NCBI GenBank assembly: GCA_020091685.1
Contig: CM034605.1
Location: forward strand, 28,458,281 to 28,522,280
Length of the DNA: 64,000 bases
Origin: Lutjanus erythropterus
Taxonomy: Eukaryota > Chordata > Actinopteri > Lutjaniformes > Lutjanidae
Reading direction: 5' to 3'
Part shown: one piece after another, positions 48,001 to 58,762 of the stretch
Layout of the letters: every line of letters begins with the position of its first letter
How positions within the stretch are numbered: the stretch's first letter is position 1
Notes under the pieces: model-generated
Databases searched by the model: none
What the model was told of the DNA's origin: nothing
The model's input: only the letters and a program-made list of their open reading frames with translations
Translations under genes and position numbers: made by a program

Positions 48001-51000
48001 GGTTTGTCAAATGTAAACTTCCACTCAGCCAATAGAGATGTGACTGTTAGCATGTGTTCTTACTCTATACATTATATCATCATGCTGAAACCTATGTCGA
48101 GTCACATGTGAAAGCATTTTTAGAGGAGCTGCAGAAAATGGCATTTATATTGTAAAACATTCACACTTGGGCCAAAATTTGAATAAAGGGAAGGAAGGAA
48201 CACTTCTAGGAAGCTACAGAATGATACAAAAGTATTTTACTTCCCCCAGACAATCCTTATTTTTGAGCCTAATTTATTGTGAATTTAATATGTTTGTTTT
48301 TAGGACCTTTGGCTGAACTAAACATAACGTGATGTAGAGCCAAACAGATATATCAGACTGCAGATATTATTAGTCTGATATTGATAAATCACAGCTATAA
48401 TGGTATGTATATTGTCTGATACGAAAACTTTACTTTTGACAGAACATAATGCAGATTGGTTTTTAATTAATTATATGTATGTAATTATATGTGTATATAT
48501 ATATTTCAAATTTTTTTTTAGATAAGTTAACCAAGATGAGAACATATTTTGCTGGCAATTTCAGCATGAGAGAAAAAAAGTCCTTCAAAAAGAGAGAGAC
48601 GACTACACATAATCTCCACAAAGCTGGGGAAGCTGCAGACTAAATGATTTACTTGTATTTGATCACACATAAAAATTCCAACTTTATATATACATGAACA
48701 GATGAAATGTGATGGTGAGGTGCAAACAACCCAGAGGGGCTTGATCGGGGCACTCTCCAGTAAATGCTTTTAATCTGAAAGGATAGTGTCTGGTTTCCGG
48801 TTTTTTGGTGTGTCTGCCTCTAGCAGGCTTGACATGAGATCAGTGCCGCTGCGCCCCCCCTACATCCCCCACCCCACCCCCCCCGCTGCTGTCTTCCCTC
48901 TCTGGTCTGTCTGTGGTTATCTGGGCTCTGAGTTGGGAAAATCTGGTGTTGTGGGAATCTCTATGGGCATCATCAGCAGGGCAGAGCGTTTTCCTGTTCA
49001 AACATGACGGGCGCCCAGGCAGCCAGGAGACACCGCAGCCTTGTGAGTAACCACCGAAAAGGAAAGGGTCGTATTCAACAGGGAGATGTTTTTTTTCCTT
49101 CTACTTGCAGGAAGTTGTGAGCTGGGAAACTGGAAATGTTGGTTTTTAAAAATGTTGGTCCTTTATGATTAGCAGATAATACAGTGGAACGAAAAGAAAA
49201 AAACAGTTTAATGTTCCCTCAGGGGTTTTTTTGGCCGTGTGTGTGTGGTATTCAACAGTGACCTTATCCTAGTTGCTAATATTTTTATCTCCACTGCTAT
49301 CACTGTAGAAGCCCTAAAAAATTCCTTTAGTGACTTAAAGTGTGTGTGCTGCTTTGTAGAGAGTGACCTTATTGTGCTTTATGACCTTTTATATCTCCTG
49401 TGGTTTATCTAAAATAGTTCACATGGAGATTTTTAATGTGTGTGGTGTTAATTAAGTTTATTGTGACCTTGTCCTACCTAATGGTAACTTTATATTAACT
49501 TTATATGACATGATTTTAGCTGTAATGTCTGCACAACGTCTTACAGAATTAATTCTATGACATTTCTGAATCTTTTTAATGTGATGGGTGCACTCACTGT
49601 GGAGTCAAAATATAAAGTATAGATAAGATAGATTTCTTGCTTATCATGTTTGACCTCTTTTCTGGTTTTATTTAAAGTTAGAATTTTGCAAGAAAGTCTT
49701 AATTTTCTGTCTTTATCACTGTCCTTTTCATTGTCACCAGGGTGAATGGGGTCAGTTCGGTTTGTGGACTGGAAGGGAGGGGCTGGGTAGAGCCGGGCGG
49801 GGCAGAGGGCAGCGCCACTGCTAATGAGGCATCGGTCGGTCAGTCGATACCGAGGCTGCACCGAGTATCTATCAGATTTTTTTTCTTTATTAGCTGATGG
49901 GACACAGAGGGGTGCTTTTGATCACAGCACCCCAAAAAAATCAATGCCTCCATTGGTGGTACTGTCAGAGCTGTGCGACACAAAATCACGATACCGAGCA
50001 GTTGAGCTTTGATTGCACTTCAATCCAGAATGCAATGAGTTTTGTGAATGTTGAGTGTTTCTGAGGAATTAGCATTCTGTTATCTGAATATATTCTTTTT
50101 GCATCTTTTTACAGCCTCCGAAAACAGTATAATACAGCCAGATGTTCTGATTCTGTCAGTCAAAGCTGAAAAGTGCCACTAGCTCTGTTGAAATCTGTGT
50201 CAGACATGATGAGATTGAAAATAATAATCAATAAACAGCGTTTCTGACGTTCCACACAACAGATGTCAGATATTTTGTTTTAAGTGTCATCTGTTCGCTA
50301 AACTGATCACGAGATGCATCAAGATCCGTGTGGTTTACAAAACAGAGCTAAACTTTTTTCTTCCTGGTAAATCAGAACAGTAGTGTGGTAACTGTATTTG
50401 AACCAGACTGCTGTTATGGATTGATCCTTTTAGCTTTTCAAATAGGGCTGCATTATTTTCACAATTAATCAATGAATCGTTTAGTCTTTAAAATGAAAAA
50501 AAAAAGGGGAATATTGCTTATTACAATTTCCCAGAATGTGGTGTCTTTAAATTACCTCTTTTGTCCAAAGCAAACACTCATCATTAAGCTGGAACCAGCA
50601 TTTTTTTTTGACATTTTAGCTTGAAAAATTAATGAAATGATCAGTCTATTTTTGCATTTATTTTCTTTTGACCGATGAATCAACTGATTTTCAAATAACC
50701 TTTTTGAAACCTCATTTGTTGCTTTATGCTCTGCTGTTCAGAGGCATTGCATGCCCAAATATGACATTGACTGTAGCTGCAGATATTGTATTTTTTTAAA
50801 GTTAACCTTTCAAACATAGAGGCACTTAACTATGCTTTACATTTAAGCAAAAAAAAAAAAATGCACTGCAATTAAATGTAAACACACGATGCAAACAAAC
50901 AAACAGGAAGAAAACAGTTTCTGTTTTGCTTGGGTTGTTTGTGGTATTTGCTCTTATGGCAGATAAGCTGTTAAAAAGGTAAACAGCTGTTACTCAAAAC

Positions 51001-54000
51001 AAGACAAGGAAATGAGGAAGACAAAAGGGAAAAATATATGAAACAAGCAACAAAAAAGCTGAGAACAGATTTCTTCTCTTCAACCTGGTCACATTTTTTC
51101 AGTTTAGTTGTCCATTACTTGTGTGTGAATGTGACCTTGATTAACATGTAGGAGTCAGTGACTGAGGAAGTCTTTCAGTGCATTCTGGGTGCAAAAAATC
51201 TGATTTAAATCAAAAATCAACTGGGCAAACATCCACACACAGCAGAAAAAGTTCCCAAACTACTTCATTAAAGTTCCTATCAGTGTAACTTGAGTGTTAA
51301 ATGATTTGTTTTAAACCTAGTCAAACATAGTCGATCAACAGGATATTTATCTACAACGGTTTTGTAATAATAGATTGTTTCATCCTTCAAGTATTTTTTT
51401 TCTAGAAAATGTGTTAAAGTAAAAGGTTCCAGGCTCTTAGATGTGAGGATTTTGTGTTTTTTGTCATGTCACATGGTAGGAAACACAATCTTTGGGTTTA
51501 GAACTGTTCACCAAGGACACCAAGGATTACAAAATTATCACCTTTTTAAAATTGATGTTTATAAGAAATTGTACAGGAGGTAAAAAGTGCCTAATGTGAT
51601 GTCTTCCAGTAGCTTTAAAGCTCCGATATGTGGCAGATCAAATGGTGAAACTGCCTGGAAAATCAGTTTTATCAGCCATCTGTGGCTGGTGGAAGAAAAG
51701 CTCACTTTCCTCGTCTGGATGTAGAACTATAAATATCAGTAGTTCTTCCTGCAGAGCCTAAGTGGATACGTCACAGTGGGTCAACATGAGTCATGGCTGA
51801 TACATGTACATGTTTCACAGTGAGAACGATTTAACGACCAGCACGTCTAAACTAATGTGTCTTTTTTTTTTTTTTTTTCCCCACAGCACACGTCTCACAG
51901 TAATGGGCGTCAGGAGATCAGCACACGCTCGGGCCGGACCGGCGTACGATCCCGCAGCTCTGAGGAGCCGCAGCAGCCCCACGTCGGCAACTACCGGCTG
52001 CTCAAAACCATTGGGAAGGGCAACTTTGCCAAGGTCAAACTGGCCCGACACATCCTCACCGGCAGAGAGGTGAGCTGCACACAGACGCTGGCCGTTTTTA
52101 TACAGAGACGTCATTATCTGTCTCTGTATTTGGATAGAAGACCAGAAGTGGGTGTCGTTTCTAAATCAGGCAAATGTTTTATTTTCCATCCTAATAATCA
52201 CCAGCAGTGCAGTTGTTCTGCCATCATAGCAGCAAATTTATCTTTGTATGATAAGCTAAACTAAGTTTTATGAACTGTCTGAAGCCCACCATCACCTCCC
52301 CTTTAACAAGACGGTATTGAAAAATCAGAAACTATCAGACAAAATACATGAATTGAATGATTCTGTTTTGCATCGAAAATAGAAAAACTACAGTTAAGAT
52401 AAAAAAAAAATCCTTCAGTTTAAGTGTATAATCTTAGTGCATTAAATCAGTGATTGATTAAGTTAGATGCAACCTTTTTTTTAAGCTTTGCTGATTTTTG
52501 CTGAATAATAATGAGCAACTTCGTGTAGAAGAAATATCCACCTCCATACCATTATTTGTGCTTTCCTCATTAACTTATTCGGACTCGGGTACATCCGTAC
52601 CACATATCAATAAACCCATGAATTTGAAAGCCAAAACCACAGCAATCTTAGAAATCTGGTAAATAATATTCCAGTGGTTTGTCCTGTAGTCTTTTAAAAA
52701 AAAAAAAAACATATGAAAAGATTAATACTTGAAAAGATTACTTAAAGTACATGTAACCCTTGGAAAACCTGTCCTTCCTTGCATGTATCATCTGAGCTTT
52801 GTGAGCCTGAATGTCAGCACCAACAGTTGGATATTTTGTGCCAGTATTGCCATTAAATTTGACCAATCCATGTTTGTTACAAATCCCATAAAGGTAGTCC
52901 AACTTATTTACTTGAGTTTGGAAAAAGCTTAATTTTAAGCGTTTACTTTTTCAAGGTTACGAGTATACTTAAATTTGAACATTCTCATTGAAGGATGCTT
53001 GATTTTGAGCATAATCTGGTGTTTTATCTACATGCTCTCTCCTGTAAAAAAAAAAAGAAAAAAAAGTATAAAATCTTTGAAATGAAACGGTCTCCCAGTG
53101 TCTTGAACCGAACATGGAGTGGAGCTTGATTGACTTCATCATATCTAAAAGGTGGTATCTGTCCAGCATCACCATTTAGACATGATGATAAAGGCTTTGA
53201 GAGTCTGGAAACTTTGGGTATAGGTCCCTTGAAATTACTCTTAAAAAGCTGTACGAAGCTCTGCGAGTTGACTAAAAAGAACAATTTTTGATCAGAGTTT
53301 GCAGTTCCTGAAGATGGTGTGAATCAGTATCACTGCAGGTTTTTACACATCACACTGTCTGAGTTCCTGTCTGTGATTTTGGCGGGGAATGACACTGCCG
53401 GGCTGACATTCAGTTCTTATTGCAAGTCATAGCTCAGTGCTTCTTTTATATGGATGGAGATGTGAAGCGAGAAAACTGTCAAGTACCAAAATTTCGCACT
53501 GAATTTTCAGCCAGATTCCAAGTTTTATTCTTTGACAGTTCATGATTGAATGAAGAATTTTGCCAGTTTTTCGACCATTGTATTTGGGCAGAGTTTTTAT
53601 ACTCTGCTGCTGGTGTTTGAACAGTATTTAACATTAAGGAACTTCTTCTATATATATCTATGAAATAGAGGCCTTTATAGGAAAAACTTGTTTATATTCC
53701 TTAGAATAAGGCATCAAAACAGTTTTGATCTTAAAACTTCACTTGTCTCTGTAAATTTCAAACCCAGCCCCACCAGCTCTATATACTGACGTGTTCATCG
53801 CTCTGATGGTGTTGGCAGTAATGGATGTTTTCAGGGCGAGCTGCTGCCGCTGCTGCCGAGCATTTGATTTGTTCATAATTGATGAACAGAAAGAGCAAGC
53901 TTCTTCTTAACGCGGCGTACGACATTTAACGAAACGACGGTGCTCTTTTCCCCTCGATCCCCTCCTGATTCTCTGGTTAATTATTTGGCAGTTGCATTTC

Positions 54001-54298
54001 GGCATTATTTTTTTCCTCAAGGAGGAAGTTTAAACTGTCTCATTACGCTCTCATATTGGCTCTCAAGTCTTTAAATGATGTTTTCTCGTTGAAAATTCAA
54101 TGTCAGTTCCCTTTTCTGTGTTTGTCATTTTGCTTTTTAATTTCAGTGTCATATTCCACTTCCTCTTTTACACACTTCTCCTCGGCTGTTATGTCCCATT
54201 TTGCTCAGTTTCAGTGCTGTTTTTTTTTCTCCCTCTCTCCACAGGTGGCAATTAAGATAATAGACAAGACGCAGCTGAACCCAAACAGCCTTCAGAAG
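45016..54298 (+). CDS. mark3: MARK3 serine/threonine kinase, 5' part (three coding exons; continues past the right edge)
   Basis: Coding exons: 45016-45066 ([17 protein letters not shown]), 51887-52069 and 54245-54298; all are in phase 0. The N-terminus matches human MARK3 almost residue for residue. Exon 2 carries [20 protein letters not shown], the start of the kinase domain with its glycine-rich loop; exon 3 carries [13 protein letters not shown], with the ATP-binding lysine. MARK kinases phosphorylate KXGS sites in tau and other microtubule-associated proteins, control cell polarity and are activated by LKB1. The rest (activation loop, UBA, KA1 domains) must lie beyond 64000, because no further kinase exon is present in the 9.7 kb after exon 3. 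The region between RSSEEPQQP and GNYRLL is shorter than in human. Fish have two mark3 copies; which one this is cannot be told. Confidence 0.95.
49004..49042 (+). CDS. Candidate alternative first exon of mark3 (13 codons)
   Basis: ATG at 49004 (AAAC before it, a good context) opens [13 protein letters not shown] and ends at CTT/GTGAGT, a strong donor. The phase is 0, so it would splice in frame to the mark3 exon at 51887. A C-rich stretch lies 130-160 bases upstream, possibly a promoter. There is no known counterpart that I can name, so this is a prediction from splice phase and sequence only. Confidence 0.35.
50444..50700 (+). repeat. Copy of the GGGCTGC interspersed repeat
   Basis: Starts AGGGCTGCATTATTTTCACAATTAATC and carries the family words CAGAATGTG and TTTTGTCCAAAG. 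It is diverged and sits in mark3 intron 1. Confidence 0.55.
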
Positions 54299-54737
54299 GT
54301 AATTTACCTCCCCTTCTCTCTCTTCTGTTGTACTCTCACGCTGAGGCAGAGTTCGTTTACAAATTCATGAGGCACAACAGATTGAGTATTAATTGTGTAA
54401 ATGGGAAGCAGGGCATGCTGGGACTGAACGTGTGTTCTCCATATAGAGTGAAGAGCTTTTATTATTTCAGTGTGATGCTTTTGCAGTGGAGGAGATGATT
54501 CAGCTCAACATCAGCTGTTCAAACTTTGTTTTTTAACATGAAGATATTGGATTAGAAAGATTGTTGTTAAAGGGATAGTTGGATTTTTTTCAAGTGGGAT
54601 TGTATGAGGTACTGATCAGTGTATTACCTACAGTAGATGGCGATTGTCAGGTTTCCAGTATGGAGAAGCAGCGGGAGTACTGATGCAGGAAGCTAATCGG
54701 TGTACTGCAGGTGGACGGAGTCAGCAGCAAAACGTGT

Positions 54738-55935
54738 TTTAGACACTTAGAAATTAAAAATTGGCAACTACTTTGATAATTGATTTACAGTTTCAGTCAT
54801 TTCTCAAGCGAAAAAATATCAAATGTTTCAGCTTCTTCAATGTGAGGATTTGCTGATTTTCTTTGTTGTTCATGACAGTAAATGAAGAGTCTGTGGGTTT
54901 TGGACTGTTGGTTGGACAGAAGAAGCAATTTGAAGACGTCACTTTGAGTTCAGGGAAATTGTGATAAGCATTTTTCACAATTGTTTGACATTTTTTTGTC
55001 TAAAGAATAGACTTGCACCGATTAATCGGCAATGCTCGGAATCGGGCCGGTTTTCACGTGACCGGCCCTGACCGGTGACCGGCCGGTCAGCATCACAAAT
55101 CCGGTTCTGCGCCCGTCATTGTCACACACATGTTCTGCACGATGGTCACGTCATGCGCGCAGCAGACGAACTGACCGTGACATCAACACAGCGCTGATAA
55201 CAGCTACACACACTCTGACAAGATGTGTGGATGGATGAAGCTGGTGTCAGCGACAGATTCCAAGAACAGGATAAAGAGAAGACAGACAGTCTACAATGAG
55301 ACAGAGCAGCTGACAATGTCGCAAAACAGCCGTAAACTTTGTAGCTCTTCAGGCTAATGCTAGCAAGCTAGCAGCAGACTGCTGTTTACAGAGGGACAGT
55401 TAAAATCTCACCTCCTGTTCTGGCTGAAGAATAAACAACCTGTGTTGATGCGTCTCCTCAAACATTTTCTCATCCAGACTCGTTTAATTTCTGCATCTGT
55501 TTTTCTCACGGCAAAGTTTTACTTCAAACTGTTGCACCGCGTTAGTCTCCGGTTTGTTTACATCCGCTTCCACAAAAGATCACGTGAAATCGCGTCCCGC
55601 GAGATCACGTTCACCCAATTCATAATCTTAATATAAAATTATAAGAAGGCCTGGTTGTAATCTGGATGATTTTGGAGAAAGTATTAAATGAATATTTAAT
55701 AGTCAGTGTCTTATTATGAACATATTTACAAGAAAAGTTGCAAAAATGTTTGTGAATGCTGTCAATTACAGTTCTTAGAAAGACTGAAAATCGGAACCGG
55801 CCAAAATCGGAATCGGTAGGTCAGACCCCTCAAAAATCGGAAATCAGAATCGGCTAAGAAAGTTGAAATCGGTGCAAGTCTACTAAAGAATCTATTAATG
55901 AAAATAATCGTTTGAAATGCCGGAAATGAACTAAT
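54738..55935 (-). repeat. GGGCTGC-family repeat (reverse orientation), split by a hAT-type insertion
   Basis: Read on the minus strand it starts AACGATTATTTTCATTAAT near 55905 and continues after the insert with the family words AACAATCCAAAACCC-like and CTGAAACTGT. The two halves join at the duplicated octamer CTAAAGAA. Confidence 0.6.
55000..55890. mobile_element. Non-autonomous hAT-type element, 875 bp, with perfect 8-bp target duplication
   Basis: The element spans 55008-55882. Its ends are TAGACTTGCACCGATT and the exact inverse of its first 15 or so bases, AATCGGTGCAAGTCTA. The octamer CTAAAGAA flanks it at 55000-55007 and 55883-55890. An 8-bp duplication plus TAG...CTA ends point to the hAT superfamily. 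Subterminal CGGAATCGG and CCGGCC words are repeated. No transposase frame is present, so it moves only in trans. The clean ends suggest a fairly recent insertion. Confidence 0.88.
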
Positions 55936-58467
55936 GAGATGCAGCAGCGAAACTACATTAAGCTATGTATTTATATACAGTAGTGGTCTGTAATGGACAA
56001 TAGTGTATTTGAATTATACACAGTACAGTAGTTTAATTTGTGTCGTAATTTGACAGTCAGTAAATAGCAAAACTGTCAGTTCAGTTACTTTTATATTCAT
56101 GTAATAAATATACAAAAGTCAATTAGATGGCAATCTGCATGAGGTTTCCAATGTGTTTAGGATGTTTTCCTCTGCTTTACTTTGCTGCCAGATAACCTTT
56201 TCTGATGGGAAACCGAAGTTAAGTCGCTCTCTTCCTGCCACCAAAGTCCTCTGACAAAAACAGTAATTTTACCTGACAGAGCACAGTTGTTACTGGTCCA
56301 CTGCTGCCTCGATCGGTTAATTAGTTTGTGTTCTTGCATGACTTTGGTGCTTTAAAAAGATAGTTTGGATTCACCAAAGTCACACAGTAACACAAACAAA
56401 CTAAAGATTGAGGCAGCAGTAGATGAGCAGCTCCACTATTCTGTGAGGTAAAATCACTGTTTTTGCCAGAGGATTTTGGTGGCGGAAAGAGAGCGATATT
56501 TACGGCAAGGTAAAGGGGTGAAAATATTTTAAATATAGCGCACACTTAAACTGATATTGACTGATAGTTGTTAAGTGGGTAAAATACATTTTGCTGCTGA
56601 CACTGTCCACAGCAGCACATTGCTTAGCTAACTACACCGGTACTCCTGGTACTCCACTTCTCCAAACTGGAGATGTGCCGACCACCATCTACTTTAGGTA
56701 ATACACTGACTGTGGTTAAGTATCTCATATAGCCCCACTTCAAAAAACCTGAACTATCCCTTTTAACTGGAACATGAGGCCTAAAAAGAAGATTGGCTTG
56801 AATCATTTCTGCTCGGCCTATTCAGGGAAAAAAAGGAGTAAATTCAAGTATTTTGGCTGCTTTTAAAAGGCTTTTAAGATTTAGATTTGTCCTACTTGAA
56901 CACCTTTTGCTGAAAACTGTGCAGTAACGGCATTTCTCTCAACATTTATTAGCCTCCAAGAGGAACTAAATGTGATTTTTCTTCTACCTTTTTCCAGTTC
57001 ATGCTGCTTGGTTGTCATGCAACTGGGAGTGACAGTTCTGTTTTCCTTGTTAAATCAACCAAATCAGGAAGCGGGTTTGCTTTTAAAATGCAAATTTCAG
57101 AGGCTGAGAGTGAATGCTCCTTTTGCTACACAGTGAATAGCAGTTTCACTTTACAGTTTGAAGTCAGTGAGTTGAGAATGAGCTGCCCATAACCCTGTGT
57201 GTCTGTCCCTTCTCTTTTTTGTGTACGCTCATTAGCAAGGGAGATGTGTGTGTGCGTGGTTGTTTTGATCTGTGCCGCTGTACATTTTGGCTCTGTCTCT
57301 CGGCCTGGAAGTGGTTTCGGGGACGTCAGAGTGATATCGACTTGGCTGCTGCAGCTCCGGAGGCTTTTTTTTTTGCTCATCAGACAGAAGAGGGGACGGA
57401 TCAGTTCGTGGCTGTGGCGGCGGCAGCGGCGGCCACTGTAGCTCCTGGTGGTGGTGGTGGCGATGATGATGATGTGTTGACGCTCGGCTCGGCTCGGCTC
57501 CTCTCTCCCTCGTCCCGCTCAGCGATCGGCTAGTGGTTTTCCATCAGTTTTTCCAAAGCTCCATTGATTCTGGCCTTTGTATCTCAGAGGCCCGGGCCCT
57601 TTGGCGTTGGCTGTGACACTACGCTGACAGAAAAACACTGAGTCATGACAGCGCCGTTCACGGAAAGACAAAGCGTGAGGCTTTTGTCGGCAATCCTTGT
57701 TGTTTTTAGGTTACTGCTTTGTCACAGTCAAAGAAAAAAAAACTCTCTTTGAGGAATTTGTCAGGTTGTTTTTCCTGCCGGTCAACAGGGATTTAGATTT
57801 CTTTTAATGTTTATTTTAAGGACTTGAAGCACACTTGAAAAAAGAACCTACATCTCAGTACTTTTTTTTTTTTTTTTTTAGTACTTTTTCATGATTGGCA
57901 CATTAAATGTTCCCACTCCTGTCTTGTGTTCCTATGTATAGGCCAACTGTTCTTTTTTCTTTGGTGGCTGATAAGTTGGACATTTAAAGTTGAAGGAAAT
58001 CCTGACATGGATTAGATTTGTGACTGTGTAGCTCAGTAATTGAGTCTGCCACTGATCTTGATGGGTTCATATCTATGAGGGTTACTCATGTTAAAGGAAT
58101 AGTTTGACTTTTGGCTTTCTAATGTTATTTTCTTTTCTTTCCAAAGTCATGCTGTTGTTACACAAAATAGAATTACATGAAATGTATGACTGGTGACTTT
58201 CGGTCAAATGGTTGTTTATAGTGATAGAAAAATCCTCAATCAGAGAATGGTCCATATTCAACCAGTTCACCTGGATAATAATGTCAGATCCTCATAAGAC
58301 GCTAGCTGCTCTGCTAACACCAGCAGTGCAGTAGTGTCCTTGCCTTGCAAATGTCAGAACAAACTTTTAGATCAGGCCTTGTTGATCAAATGAAATGAGT
58401 GAAGATTCAGCAACTAGATTGCTTATTTCTCATAAACAGATTTTGGTTGACTTATGCCTCCTGTAAT

Positions 58468-58762
58468 CTAGGGCTCATTTCCATTGTTGATTATTTTCTC
58501 AATTAGTCCTTTTAGTCTATAATATGTCAGAAAATGGTGATCATGGTTTCCTAAAGCCCAATATGATGTCCTCAAATTTCTTGTTTTGTCCACAACCCAA
58601 AGTTAGTCAGTCATGTTGGAATATAGAAAGCAAATATTTCCATTTAAGAAGCTGAAATCAGAGAATTTTGATTTTTTTTTAAATTACTGAAAGCAATTAA
58701 TCAATTATCAAAATAGTTGGTTGATTTAATAGTTGACAACTAATCAATTGATCATTGGAGCT
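58468..58762 (+). repeat. Copy of the GGGCTGC interspersed repeat
   Basis: Contains the family words ATGTCAGAAAATGGTGA, GATGTCCTCAAAT and CACAACCCAAAG, followed by an inverted-type end with ATCAATTGATCATTGGAGCTCTAC. Confidence 0.65.

Larger units (their letters stand above)
54567..56766. mobile_element. Foldback element with TTAA ends, copy B, broken by nested insertions
   Basis: The left end TTAAAGGGATAGTTGGA at 54567 and the right end GAACTATCCCTTTTAA at 56766 match copy A (25370-26191). Its right half still folds on itself: 56160-56335 (GCCACCAAAGTCCTCTG, CTGCTGCCTCGATCGG) is the diverged inverse of 56395-56515. The left arm is cut near 54737 by another repeat which itself carries a hAT-type element. 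It lies in mark3 intron 3. Confidence 0.7.

Noticed and set aside
57219-57533. 104-codon frame with Ala and Gly/Asp runs
   Set aside because: The runs come from GGC, GGT and GAT triplet repeats in a GC-rich island; an overlapping frame of similar length exists, and neither resembles a known protein.
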